DNA from: Deltaproteobacteria bacterium
Lineage (GTDB): Bacteria > Myxococcota_A > UBA9160 > UBA4427
Direction: 5' to 3'
DNA length: 64,000 bases
Assembly (NCBI GenBank): GCA_016713665.1
Contig: JADJOR010000001.1
Coordinates: 248,001-312,000 of the forward strand
Under the pieces are notes generated by a model. That model made no database searches and had not been told where the DNA came from. It saw only the letters and a program-made list of their open reading frames with translations. This document shows positions 25,891-34,315 of the stretch, piece after piece. The translations under genes were made by a program, and so were the position numbers. How positions within the stretch are numbered: the first letter of the stretch is position 1; each line of letters begins with the position of its first letter.

Positions 25891-26952
25891 ATGAAGCGGC
25901 CGATTCGCCGTCTGGGGGCTGCGGCGGCGGTCTTCGTCGGGACCTGCATCGTCGGCGTCGTCGGCTACCGGATGGCCGGCTGGAGCAGCCTCGACGCGTT
26001 CTACATGGTGATCATCACGATCTTCGGCGTGGGCTACGGCGAGGTCCGCCCGATCGATTCGGCCGAGCTGCGGCTGTTCACCGCGAGCCTGATCGTCGCC
26101 GGCTACGGCGCGACCGTCTACGTCGTCGGCGGCCTGGTCCAGCTCGTGACCGAGGGCGAGATCAATCGCGCGATGGGGGCCCGACGCATGAATCGCGACA
26201 TCAAGCAGCTGCGCGACCACACGATCCTCTGCGGCTACGGCCGCGTCGGTCGGATCCTGGCGCAGAGCCTTCGGACCGCCGGTGTCCCGCTCGTGGTCGT
26301 CGATCGCAATCGGGAGCGGATCGTCGAGGCCGAGGCCGATGGCCATCGCGTGGTGCTCGGCGACGCCGCCGACGAGGCCGTGCTCGCGAGCGCCGGTGTC
26401 GGGCAGGCCGCGCAGCTCGCCGCCGTCCTGCCCAACGACGCGGCCAACGTCTTCGTGACGCTGACCGCGACGGGCATCAACCGACACCTCGTCGTGATCG
26501 CGCGCGCCGAGGATCCGGCGAGCGAGTCGAAGCTGCGCCGCAGCGGTGCCGAGCACGTCATCCTGCCGGCCTCGATCGGCGCCCACCGCATCGCCAACCT
26601 GATCACGCGCCCGACGGCCGAGGACCTGCTTTCGAGCAGTCAGGGCATCCGGGGCGACCTGCGCGAGGAGCTCGACGCCCTCGGCCTGCGCGTCGAGGAG
26701 ATGCGGCTCGCCGACGGCTCGCCGCTGGTCGGTCAGCCGATCCGCGCGATCGAGGTCGGGGGCAACCACGGCTTCCTGATCGTCGGCCTCCGCCGCGGCG
26801 ACGGCTCGGTCGTCGTCAATCCCGACGACGTCCTGACGCTCGTCGCCGGCGACACCGTGATCGTGCTGGGCCACGCCAACGATCTGCCCGAGCTGCGCCG
26901 GCGCTACGAGCTCGAGCGACCGATGTACTACCGCGGCGCCCGCGGTCGCTGA
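25891..26952 (+). CDS. Two-TM potassium channel with RCK (TrkA-N/TrkA-C) domains
   Basis: This is a 353-residue MthK-type potassium channel. Helix 1 is AAAVFVGTCIVGVVGYRM. The pore helix and filter follow (FYMVIITIFGVGYGEV, with GVGYG as the K+ filter). Helix 2 is TASLIVAGYGATVYVVGG. The cytoplasmic RCK-N domain has CGYGRVGRILAQ (~111) for nucleotide or Ca binding. RCK-C/TrkA-C covers about the last 90 residues. The ATG at 25891 places the first helix at the N-terminus. The 261-bp gap upstream has no gene. A hairpin follows the stop. Confidence 0.9.
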   Translation: MKRPIRRLGAAAAVFVGTCIVGVVGYRMAGWSSLDAFYMVIITIFGVGYGEVRPIDSAELRLFTASLIVAGYGATVYVVGGLVQLVTEGEINRAMGARRMNRDIKQLRDHTILCGYGRVGRILAQSLRTAGVPLVVVDRNRERIVEAEADGHRVVLGDAADEAVLASAGVGQAAQLAAVLPNDAANVFVTLTATGINRHLVVIARAEDPASESKLRRSGAEHVILPASIGAHRIANLITRPTAEDLLSSSQGIRGDLREELDALGLRVEEMRLADGSPLVGQPIRAIEVGGNHGFLIVGLRRGDGSVVVNPDDVLTLVAGDTVIVLGHANDLPELRRRYELERPMYYRGARGR

Positions 26953-27016
26953 GGCCGCTGCAGATCGTCGGGGTCGTGTCTCGATCGGGCGATTGCATGG
27001 GGCGATTCCCGGCTCG

Positions 27017-27046
27017 GCCGGCCGACCGGGCTTCGGCCCGGCCGGC
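27017..27046. terminator. TTCG-capped hairpin, likely terminator
   Basis: CCGGGC-TTCG-GCCCGG forms a stable stem extended by GCCGG/CCGGC with a 4-nt bulge. It lies between the channel gene and the convergent outer-membrane protein gene. Confidence 0.55.
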
Positions 27047-27078
27047 TCGGACGAGTCGGATCTTCAGGCCGCATCCGG

Positions 27079-27696
27079 TCAGAACCGATACTGGCCACCG
27101 AGCGTGAAGAGCCCCGCGCCCTCGATGTCGTCTTCGCTCGTGGCAAAGCCGCCGCCCTCGACGAAGAGGCCGAAATGGTTCGTCATCCAGAGGTCGAAGC
27201 CGAGGATGAAGCGGGCGAGGAAGTAGTCCTCCTCGACGCTGGTGTCGTCGATCTCGGCTTCGCCGCCGCCGATGCCGATCGTGGCATAGGGCTGGAAGAA
27301 GTGCGGGATGCCCTGGACCTTCGCGAGGCCCAGCGGATAGAACTTCGGCCCGAAGGTGAAGCCCCAGGCCTCGGCGTCGAAGTCGCCGCCGAAGCCGTCG
27401 ATCTCCACGTCGCCCGCGAGGTAGGTGAAGTTCCCATCCGCCGCGAGCCAGGGCAGGAAGCGGTATCCGCCGCCAATCGTGAAGCCCCCGGCCACGTCGT
27501 TCTCCAAGTCGCTGCGGTCGATATTGATCTTGCCGATCGAGACACCGAACTGGCCGTAGGGTCCCGTGTAGTCGTAGCCGCTGATCTGGCGCTCGTTGAA
27601 GAAGTCGGACTGCGCGGTGCTCGGGCCCGCGGCCAGAAGGACGAGCGCCGCCGTCGATCCGGCGGCCGCGAGGAGCCAATTCTCGATTCGTTTCAT
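27079..27696 (-). CDS. Outer-membrane beta-barrel protein (OmpA/OmpW-like porin fold)
   Basis: This is a 205-residue outer-membrane protein of unknown cargo. AGGAG lies 6 nt before the ATG. The signal peptide ends at AGPSTA (~28). The mature chain has alternating amphipathic strands (GQFGVSIGKINID, GGFTIGGGYRFLPWLA, EAWGFTFGPKFYPL) and ends GLFTLGGQYRF. A terminal Phe is the classic signal for BAM insertion. Acidic loops (DLENDV, EIDGFGGDFD, EEDD) may bind cations. It is probably a small eight-stranded barrel. Confidence 0.85.
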   Translation of the reverse strand: MKRIENWLLAAAGSTAALVLLAAGPSTAQSDFFNERQISGYDYTGPYGQFGVSIGKINIDRSDLENDVAGGFTIGGGYRFLPWLAADGNFTYLAGDVEIDGFGGDFDAEAWGFTFGPKFYPLGLAKVQGIPHFFQPYATIGIGGGEAEIDDTSVEEDYFLARFILGFDLWMTNHFGLFVEGGGFATSEDDIEGAGLFTLGGQYRF

Positions 27697-28211
27697 GGAT
27701 TCTCCTGATGGCGGATGGATCTCCGCCCGGCGGCAAATTACGGGCGATCCACCGCGGCCCGCAACGGTTGCGCGGGACATTCTGGCGACCGGACGGGAAT
27801 CGGGCTGATTGTGTGATCCAGGTCGCAACCGTTTCCCCGCGCCCGCGCCCGCGCCGTGCGAGTCGACGCGCCGCCCCGCACCGATCTCGTTCGGCGGATG
27901 TTCCGCGGCCGTGGTGCCGAGCAGGTCGGGATCCCGCATCGGCGTGCGTCGGCGACCGCCGGGCGACGCGCGAGATCGTGCTAGGCGGCGGGTCGCGGCT
28001 TCGTCGTCTCGAGGCGCGCCCGGTCGCCGTAGACGGCGTCGTTGGCGCGCCGGTTTCGGCGCGGACGTCCGGGTCGGGCGACGTCCTCGCTCCTGCGCTA
28101 GATCGTGGCTCGGGGCGGCCGGACCGGTGGAGCGGACTCGAGCACGAGGTGGACCTCGCTCGCTTCGCTCGCCTTCCTCCGAGCCCGAACTCCTCGAGGC
28201 AGGAACCGACC
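27697..28211. other. 515-bp intergenic region without a recognisable gene
   Basis: It separates the divergent outer-membrane protein and cupin genes. I found only short shadow frames and small GC-rich inverted repeats, such as CGAGGTGGACCTCG near 28147. GGCAGGA lies just before the cupin start. Promoters for both genes must be here but were not identified. Confidence 0.5.
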
Positions 28212-28655
28212 ATGTCCAGACGAGCGATCATCCTTTCTCCCGCAGATCGACCGCGCGCGCTGAACATCGTCGGCGAGCGGTTGACCGTGCTCGCCGACCG
28301 ATCCTCGACCCACGGCTACGAGGTCTTCCTGCAGGAAGGTCCGTCGGGCAGCGGACCGCCGCCCCATCACCACGACTGGGACGAGGCCTTCTTCGTCCTG
28401 GAGGGCGAGGTCGACTTCGGGGTCGGCGAGCGGGAATTGACGGCGACGGCGGGCAGCTTCGTCCATCTGCCGGCGGGCACGCGTCATTGGTTCCGCTTCG
28501 GCGCGGCGGGTGGGAAGATGCTGTCGCTGACCGGCGCCGGGAGTCAGGCCGCCGCGTTCTTCACCGGCGTGGATGCCGCGCTCCCGGAAGGCGAGATGGA
28601 TGTCGCCGTGATCGGCCGCGTGGCTTCGGCCCACGCGCTCACGATCGACGTCTGA
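28212..28655 (+). CDS. Cupin-domain protein
   Basis: This is a 147-residue single-cupin beta-barrel. Cupin motif 1 is present (PPPHHHDWDEAFFVLEGEVDF, with His, His and Glu metal ligands), and motif 2 (GSFVHLPAGTRHWFRFG) supplies the fourth His. Metal-bound small cupins can be dioxygenases, isomerases or ligand sensors, so function is open. It is 15 bp upstream of the 3-hydroxyisobutyrate-dehydrogenase-like gene, which has its own GGGAGG site, so the pair is probably co-transcribed. Confidence 0.85.
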   Translation: MSRRAIILSPADRPRALNIVGERLTVLADRSSTHGYEVFLQEGPSGSGPPPHHHDWDEAFFVLEGEVDFGVGERELTATAGSFVHLPAGTRHWFRFGAAGGKMLSLTGAGSQAAAFFTGVDAALPEGEMDVAVIGRVASAHALTIDV

Positions 28656-28670
28656 GAAGGGAGGTTCGCG

Positions 28671-29522
28671 GTGTCGGAGATCGAAGGGAAGACGGCGTTC
28701 ATCGGCCTCGGGGACATGGGCGCCCAGCTCGCGAAGCAGATCGCAGCCCGGGGGCTCGACCTCGCGGTCTGCGACGTGAGCGCGCCCGCGCGCGAAGCCT
28801 TTCGAGGCAAGGCGCGGATCACCGACTCGCCGGCCGACGCGGCGCGCGGGGCCCGCACGGCCCACGTCTGCGTGCGCGACGACGCGCAGGTCGAGGCGGT
28901 CGTGTTCGGCCCGCGCGGCCTCGTCGAAGGGCTCGACCGCGGCGCGCTCGTCGTCGTCCACAGCACGATCCGCATCGAGAGCGTGAAGGCTCTGCATGGG
29001 CGGCTCGCCGAGCGGGGGCTCGGGCTCCTCGACGCGCCCGTCACGAACACGCCGCGCACGGCGGATGGCCGCTTCGTGCTGACGATGGTCGGCGGCGAGC
29101 CCGAGGACTTCGCGCGGGCCCGCCCCGTTCTCGAGACCTTCTCGACCGAGATCGTCGAGGTCGGTCCCTGCGGCTCGGCGATGGCGCTCAAGATCGGGAA
29201 CAACCTGGTCAGCTGGGTCCACATCGTTCTGGCGCTCCAGGCCGAACGGCTCACGGCCCACCACGGCGTACCCGAGGCGGTCCTGCGCCGGATCATGCAG
29301 GCGAACGGCAACCTCACGCCTCTGATGGGGCAGGTCCTCGAGTTCGCCCGCGCGGGAAGGGAGCGACCCGACGCGGCGACGCGCGCCCTGCGCGCGAGCC
29401 AGGCGGGCATCGGCGAGAAGGATCTGTCCCTCGCGATCGAATGCGGCGAGGCGGCCGGGCTCGACATGGAGATGGCGCGGCGGGCGAAGGCGCTGGTCCG
29501 GCCGCTCTACGGGGGAGATTGA
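28671..29522 (+). CDS. NAD(P)-dependent beta-hydroxyacid dehydrogenase (3-hydroxyisobutyrate dehydrogenase family)
   Basis: This is a 283-residue enzyme oxidising a beta-hydroxyacid or reducing a semialdehyde. The Rossmann motif is FIGLGDMGAQLAKQI (~10-24). The substrate loop is LLDAPVTNTPRTADG. The catalytic Lys region is MALKIGNNLVSW, where Lys sits in the usual GxxxxxKxxNN pattern. Family consensus has DAPVSGG and here it is DAPVTNTP, so substrate specificity may differ. GTG start with GGGAGG. It converges with the isomerase-like gene 15 bp away. Confidence 0.88.
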   Translation: MSEIEGKTAFIGLGDMGAQLAKQIAARGLDLAVCDVSAPAREAFRGKARITDSPADAARGARTAHVCVRDDAQVEAVVFGPRGLVEGLDRGALVVVHSTIRIESVKALHGRLAERGLGLLDAPVTNTPRTADGRFVLTMVGGEPEDFARARPVLETFSTEIVEVGPCGSAMALKIGNNLVSWVHIVLALQAERLTAHHGVPEAVLRRIMQANGNLTPLMGQVLEFARAGRERPDAATRALRASQAGIGEKDLSLAIECGEAAGLDMEMARRAKALVRPLYGGD

Positions 29523-29537
29523 GGGCGGATCGAACGC

Positions 29538-30389
29538 TCAGCCCCGTGCGGCCGCGAGGACCCGCCGCGTCGCCTCCGCCGCACGCTTCGCGACCTCCGT
29601 CGCGTCCATCTGCGCGTGGCGCTCGTGGAAGACCTCGACGCCGAGGGGCGCCTGCGAGCCGATCGCGTCGAGGATGCGCACGACCTCGGCGATCGGGATG
29701 TCGCCCTCGCCGGGCATGAGCCGCGCCAGCATGCTCTCCATCATCATGTTCTCGGCGACCTGCTTCGGGGCATCGTTCAGCTGGACGCTGCCGACCTTGT
29801 CGCCGGGGAGTGCGCGAAGCAGCGCCGGATCGGCGCCGCCGCGGAACCAGTGCCAGGTATCGACCAGGACCGTCGCGTTCGGGCGGCCGGTGCGGCGGAC
29901 GAGATCGAGGGCGATGGCGGCGTTCGGGATGCCGGACCAGGGGAGGAATTCGAGGGTGACGATCAGGCCGTGGTCGCGGGCCCGGTCGCAGACGGCGGCC
30001 AGATCCTCGGCGGCGCGGTCGAGATCGAGCGCCGTCCCGAAGGCCTGGACGACGTTGAGAGAGCGCGCCCCGAAGGCCTCGGCGATCGCGTAGAACTCGG
30101 CCTCGGGCGTGATCGAGACCGCGGCCTCGCCGGGCTTCGGCCGGGCCTGCGGTGTCCAGTCGAGCAGCGGATCCATGTCGACGACGACCTGGCCGTAGTC
30201 GGCGAGGAGCGCGCGGATGTCCGCGTCGGAGAGCCCCTCGGAGCGGGCCTGGGCGACGTCGTCGGGCCAGAGCGTGATGCCCTGGTAGCCCGCCTCGGCG
30301 GCGGCCCGGATCTTCGCCCGAAGCGGGTGGCCAAATAACGTGCCCGAGCAGAGGACCAGATCGCGCGGACCGAGGGGGGCAGGGCTCAT
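29538..30389 (-). CDS. Xylose-isomerase-like TIM-barrel protein (sugar phosphate isomerase/epimerase family)
   Basis: This is a 283-residue AP-endonuclease-2/xylose-isomerase-fold protein. Landmarks are GTLFGHPLRAKIRAAAEAGY (barrel start), VTLEFLPW with the metal-binding Glu, VLVDTWHWFRGG (Asp and His), VQLND and GVEVFHE. Such enzymes epimerise or isomerise sugars or act as inosose dehydratases. The specific reaction is not clear. The ATG lies within the ATGA that would have been the original stop of the upstream PQQ dehydrogenase, so the two were translationally coupled. AAGGGAGA is upstream. Confidence 0.85.
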   Translation of the reverse strand: MSPAPLGPRDLVLCSGTLFGHPLRAKIRAAAEAGYQGITLWPDDVAQARSEGLSDADIRALLADYGQVVVDMDPLLDWTPQARPKPGEAAVSITPEAEFYAIAEAFGARSLNVVQAFGTALDLDRAAEDLAAVCDRARDHGLIVTLEFLPWSGIPNAAIALDLVRRTGRPNATVLVDTWHWFRGGADPALLRALPGDKVGSVQLNDAPKQVAENMMMESMLARLMPGEGDIPIAEVVRILDAIGSQAPLGVEVFHERHAQMDATEVAKRAAEATRRVLAAARG

Positions 30390-30553
30390 CGGATCGGTCT
30401 CCCTTCGTCCTTGCTCGCAGGCGCGTCGGCCGCAGCGGCGGCGGGCTCGGCCGGCACGTTCGAGGCGGACGCGCCGGCAGGCGGGGCCGCGTGGCGGATC
30501 GGCGCGGTCCTGCCGTCGGGCAGGGCGTAGGCGATCAGCACGTCGTCCGAGGG
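30386..30553 (-). other. Stop-separated C-terminal tail of the PQQ dehydrogenase frame
   Basis: In the same frame after the TAG at 30554-30556 the sequence reads PSDDVLIAYALPDGRTAP and goes on for 55 codons to a TGA at 30386-30388. DVLIAYALPD is the usual closing strand of this dehydrogenase family. The TGA overlaps the ATG of the next gene as ATGA. Both facts indicate that the coding sequence once ran through the TAG. Confidence 0.7.
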
Positions 30554-32533
30554 CTAGCCCAGCGGAAAGTGTCCCCCCGCCGCGATGACGACGAACTGCC
30601 GACCGTCGGGGCGCACGCGATAGGTCATCGGCGTCGCGTGCGCCGAGGTCGGGAGCAGCGTCTCCCAGAGGACCTTGCCCGTCTCGGCGTCGAAGGCGCG
30701 GAAGGTTCGGTCCATCGTCGCGCCGATGAAGACGAGACCCCCGGCCGTCTGGATCGGGCCCCCCTGATTCGGCGTCCCCCACTCGAAGAACTGACCGAAG
30801 GCCGGCGCGAGCTCGCGTAAGTTGCCGAGGGGGACCTGCCAGCGGATCTGGCCCGTCGCGAGATCGATCGACGTCAGCTTGCCCCAGGGCGGCGGCGTGC
30901 ACGGCATGCCCCACGAAGAGAGCAACGGTGCGCGCAGGGTGACGTAGGGCGTGCCTTCGTTGGGCTGCACGCCCACGAGGTCCTGCGGATCGATGTCCTT
31001 TGCGTTCTCGCGCGCGATCGTGCGCACGATGAAGGGGTTGTTCATCGAGTTGACGACGAGGGTGTTCGCCGCGGGATCGATCGAGAGCGCGCCCCAGTTG
31101 ACGCCGCCGCCGAGGCCGGGGAAGACGACGGTGCCCTTCAGCGAGGGCGGCGTGAAGATGCCCTCGTTGCGCAGCGAGGCCACGAGCTTGCGACACTCCG
31201 CGCGGTCGATCGGCGTGAGGCCCCAGACGTCCTCGGGCGGCAGCGAATGGGGATGGAGCGGCGGGGGCAGCGTCGGGAAGGGTTGCGTCGGCGAGACGAA
31301 CTCGCCCTCGGCGACGCCGCCCTGCGGAACCGGTCGCTCCTCGACCGGGAAGAGCGGCTCGCCCGTCGTGCGATCGAGCAGGAAGAGGTGGCCCATCTTC
31401 GTCGCCTGGGCGACGGCGGGGATCTTCGTGCCGTCCCGCGGATGGTCGTAGAGGACGGGCTGCGAGGCGATGTCGTAGTCCCAGAGATCGTGGTGGACCG
31501 TCTGGAAATGCCAGCGTCGTTCGCCCGTCTTTGCGTCGAGGGCGACGACCGAGCTCGCGAAGGCATCGAGGCCGTGGCGCTCGCCGCCGTAGTGGTCGGG
31601 CGCGGCGTTGCCGGTCGGGACGAAGACGAGTCCCCGTTCCTCGTCGGCCGAGAGCAGCGTCCAGGCATTCGCGGTCCCGCGCGTGAAGGTCTTGCCGAGG
31701 GCGATGTCCGACGCGGTGACGGGCGTGCGGTCGTCGGGGACGGGATCCCAGGCCCAGACGAGCGAGCCCGTCCGCGCATCGAAGGCGCGGATGACGCCGC
31801 CCGGCGCGTCGACCCGCTGGCCGTCGGTGACCCACGCGCCGGTCACGACGAGCTGGTCGATCACGAGGGGCGGCGAGGTCACCGTGTACTCCCCGGGCCG
31901 CGTCTCCCCGATGCCGTGCTTCAGGTCGACGGTCCCGCCTTCGCCGAAATCCGGGCAGGGCCGACCGGTCTCGGCGTCGAGGGCGATGAGCCGCGCGTCG
32001 AGGGTCCCCGAGAAGATGCGCGAGCGACACACCGCAGGGTCGGCAGCGGGCGCCGACGGCGCAGCGTCGGCTGCGGCGGGCTCGGAGGACGCCGACGGCG
32101 CGGCGGGCGTGAGCTCGAGGTGTGCCACGCCGCGACAGACCGGGTTGTAGACACCGTCGAGGTCCACCTTCGGATCGAAGCGCCAGACCTCGGCACCGGT
32201 CTCGGCGTCGATCGCGAGGACCTGATCGCGCGGGGTGCAGAAGACCAGATGGCTGCCGACGAGGATCGGCGTGACCTGGAGGGAGGTGGTGGGCGTGACG
32301 TCGCCGCTCTCGAAGCGCCAGGCCTCTTCGAGATGGACGACGTTCGCGCGGTCGATCTGGGTGAGCGGCGAATAACGTTGGCCACCGCGGTCGCCGGCGG
32401 CGTGGTCCCAGCCGGCGACGGGACCCGAGTCGTCGATCGGCGGGGCCTCGGCCTCGCGACAGGCCGTGAAGGCGAAGGCGGCTGCGATCGAAGCGAGGCC
32501 CACGATACGCCCCGGAAGCTGGACTCGTCTCAT
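30554..32533 (-). CDS. Lipoprotein PQQ-dependent dehydrogenase (glucose/quinate/shikimate-type), cut by an in-frame TAG
   Basis: This 659-residue PQQ propeller dehydrogenase should oxidise a polyol, sugar or cyclic alcohol in the periplasm. A signal with lipobox FTAC (Cys ~25) anchors it as a lipoprotein. GWDHAAGDRGGQRYSPLTQI opens the propeller. Blade motifs include VLAIDAETGAEVWRFDP, LIALDAETGRP and VVALDAKTGERRWHFQ. Also seen are HHDLWDYDIASQPVL and GLGGGVNWGALSIDP. The domain set fits the TIGR03074-like group, but the N-terminal membrane domain of glucose dehydrogenase is absent. The frame stops at a TAG after AAGGHFPLG, about 55 codons before its natural end at 30386. GAGAGGA precedes the ATG. 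Confidence 0.85.
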   Translation of the reverse strand: MRRVQLPGRIVGLASIAAAFAFTACREAEAPPIDDSGPVAGWDHAAGDRGGQRYSPLTQIDRANVVHLEEAWRFESGDVTPTTSLQVTPILVGSHLVFCTPRDQVLAIDAETGAEVWRFDPKVDLDGVYNPVCRGVAHLELTPAAPSASSEPAAADAAPSAPAADPAVCRSRIFSGTLDARLIALDAETGRPCPDFGEGGTVDLKHGIGETRPGEYTVTSPPLVIDQLVVTGAWVTDGQRVDAPGGVIRAFDARTGSLVWAWDPVPDDRTPVTASDIALGKTFTRGTANAWTLLSADEERGLVFVPTGNAAPDHYGGERHGLDAFASSVVALDAKTGERRWHFQTVHHDLWDYDIASQPVLYDHPRDGTKIPAVAQATKMGHLFLLDRTTGEPLFPVEERPVPQGGVAEGEFVSPTQPFPTLPPPLHPHSLPPEDVWGLTPIDRAECRKLVASLRNEGIFTPPSLKGTVVFPGLGGGVNWGALSIDPAANTLVVNSMNNPFIVRTIARENAKDIDPQDLVGVQPNEGTPYVTLRAPLLSSWGMPCTPPPWGKLTSIDLATGQIRWQVPLGNLRELAPAFGQFFEWGTPNQGGPIQTAGGLVFIGATMDRTFRAFDAETGKVLWETLLPTSAHATPMTYRVRPDGRQFVVIAAGGHFPLG

Positions 32534-32734
32534 GCGTTTCGGTCCTCTCGACTCGAGTCGAAGGTCGGGAGATAGCGCGTTCGGACGGGGGCGTCCCCGT
32601 CCGGGTCGCGGGAGCGCGGGCGCGGGATGCGGGGGCAACCGTGTGGCCGGTGCGTCGTGGCGCCCCCGACGCGCATTGCGGCCTGGTCCCGACCGGGACA
32701 CACTCGCACCGCATCCAACCGAGGAGACTCCTTC

Positions 32735-32977
32735 ATGGCCGATCCCGTGCGCGCAGGCGATGCCCCGATCTCCGTCGAGGTCGAGGCCGGCAAGAGCTAT
32801 TTCTGGTGTGCCTGCGGTCGCAGTGCGACGCAGCCCTTCTGCGACGGTGCCCATAAGGGGACGGGCATCGCCCCGGTCAAGTACACGGCGACCGCCAGCA
32901 AGCCCGTCTACTTCTGTGCCTGCAAGGCGACGAAGAAGGCGCCGCTCTGCGACGGCTCCCACAAGCCGGGCGCGTGA
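32735..32977 (+). CDS. Double CDGSH iron-sulfur protein
   Basis: This is an 80-residue protein with two CDGSH-type 2Fe-2S sites. Site 1: CACG, then FCDGAH (residues ~25-40). Site 2: CACK, then LCDGSH (~60-75). Each provides three Cys and one His. The protein is almost only these two motifs, as in bacterial tandem CDGSH proteins related to MitoNEET. GAGGAGA precedes the ATG. It probably transfers electrons or Fe-S clusters. It is followed at 14 bp by a VOC-fold gene, likely in the same transcript. Confidence 0.9.
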   Translation: MADPVRAGDAPISVEVEAGKSYFWCACGRSATQPFCDGAHKGTGIAPVKYTATASKPVYFCACKATKKAPLCDGSHKPGA

Positions 32978-32990
32978 GGGGGCGGGCGGC

Positions 32991-33464
32991 ATGAGCGCGC
33001 TCGCCTTCCGCGACTTCTCCCACATCACGGTCCGCGTCTGCGATCTCGAGCGCGCGCTGGCGTTCTATCGCGACGGGCTCGGCCTGAGACAGCTCTTCGA
33101 CGTCCGCCTCGACGGTCCGGGGCTCGACGCGGTGACGGGGGCGAAGGGGGCCCGCGGCCGCATGGTCGGATTGCTCGTGCCGGGGGCGGGCAAGGTCTCG
33201 ATCGAGCTGATCCATTTCGAGCATCCGCCGCTCACGCGACCTCCGGAAGGACGCCATTCGGGCTGGGGCAACATCTCGATCTCGGTGGCGGACATCGACG
33301 CGGCCCACGCGGAATGCGTCGCGCGCGGGCTCGCGCCGCTCTCGCCGCCGGTCGAGGTCGGCGGGGTCCGGATGTTCTTCCTGACCGATCCCGACGGAGC
33401 GCGCGTCGAGCTGATCGAGTTCTCGGGCGGCCATACGACGAGCGCGGCCTGGAACGGGGCCTGA
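32991..33464 (+). CDS. VOC-fold (glyoxalase/dioxygenase superfamily) protein
   Basis: This is a 157-residue vicinal-oxygen-chelate protein. It has the paired beta-alpha-beta-beta-beta units: FSHITVRVCDLERALAFYRD (first His), VSIELIHFEH (first Glu region), GNISISVADIDAAHAECV, and FFLTDPDGARVELIEF (second Glu). Members include glyoxalase I, methylmalonyl-CoA epimerase and extradiol dioxygenases. The sequence does not separate these. GGGCGG is upstream. It follows the CDGSH gene. Confidence 0.85.
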   Translation: MSALAFRDFSHITVRVCDLERALAFYRDGLGLRQLFDVRLDGPGLDAVTGAKGARGRMVGLLVPGAGKVSIELIHFEHPPLTRPPEGRHSGWGNISISVADIDAAHAECVARGLAPLSPPVEVGGVRMFFLTDPDGARVELIEFSGGHTTSAAWNGA

Positions 33465-33474
33465 GCTTCCTGGA

Positions 33475-34164
33475 TCAAGCCACGTAGGCGAGCAGCTTCT
33501 TCGCAAGCGCTTCCGGCTGGGACGCGAAGGCGCTGTGTCCCGCTGCCAGGCGGACGATCTCGCCGGCGCCGATCCGCTTCGCGTGCTCGAGCTGATAGGC
33601 CGGCGGCAGGACCTCGTCCTGCTCGAGCAGGATGTAGGTCGAGGGGATCCCGGATGGACCCGCGACCCGCGTCACCTTCGTCTCCATGGGCGCCGGGGGC
33701 TCCGGACCGAGCCGGCTCGTGAGCCAGGCGGCCGTCGCTGCGTCGAGATCGCTGCAGAATGCGGCCGTCAGATCGATGCCGCGGGCGAGGGGGGAGAGGG
33801 GGCTCGCGCGCAGCTCGTCCATGATCGACTGGCCGAGGGGCGGGTTCGAAGTCGAGAGATAGACGACGTGGCGGATGCGATCGGGCAGGCGCGCGGCCAC
33901 GTGGGGCAGGGTGATGCCCGCCAGGGAGTGGCCGACCAACACGACATCGGCGAGTCCCGCGCGCTCGATGTCGCCGACGACGGCCTCGACGTAGTCGGCG
34001 AGGGTGATCTCTTCCTGGGCCTTCGCCTCGAGGCGGGTCCCGTGGCCCGGGAGATCGACGGCGAGGACCGCGCTGACGCGTGGGTCGCCGACGAGTCGGG
34101 GAACGACGCGTTCCCAGCACCAGGCGCCATGGGCACCGCCGTGGACGAGGACGAAGGCGGGCAT
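33475..34164 (-). CDS. Alpha/beta hydrolase (MenH/salicylate-esterase-like)
   Basis: This is a 229-residue alpha/beta-hydrolase. The oxyanion region is LVHGGAHGAWCWERVVP (~6-22). The nucleophile elbow is GHSLAG (Ser ~86). The acid is in LEQDEV, and the catalytic His in AAGHSAFASQP near the C-terminus. The layout resembles plant-type methylketone/salicylate esterases and their bacterial relatives. Substrate unknown. It converges with the VOC-fold gene and is divergent from the kinase at 34316. Confidence 0.87.
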   Translation of the reverse strand: MPAFVLVHGGAHGAWCWERVVPRLVGDPRVSAVLAVDLPGHGTRLEAKAQEEITLADYVEAVVGDIERAGLADVVLVGHSLAGITLPHVAARLPDRIRHVVYLSTSNPPLGQSIMDELRASPLSPLARGIDLTAAFCSDLDAATAAWLTSRLGPEPPAPMETKVTRVAGPSGIPSTYILLEQDEVLPPAYQLEHAKRIGAGEIVRLAAGHSAFASQPEALAKKLLAYVA

Positions 34165-34315
34165 TCGGGGCTCCTCGAGCGCGACGGTGCTCGTCTGGAG
34201 GGGAGATCATCCCACCCCGAGCCGCGACCGCAACCGGCCCGCGCATGCGGGGAACCGATTGCGTGTGCCGTGGATCGACCCGATCTTCGATTGACCGCAT
34301 CGGTCCGGATGGGAG

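Noticed and set aside
30554..30556. TAG as pyrrolysine codon
   Set aside because: PQQ dehydrogenases do not use pyrrolysine and no Pyl genes are seen. A nonsense mutation or an error is simpler.
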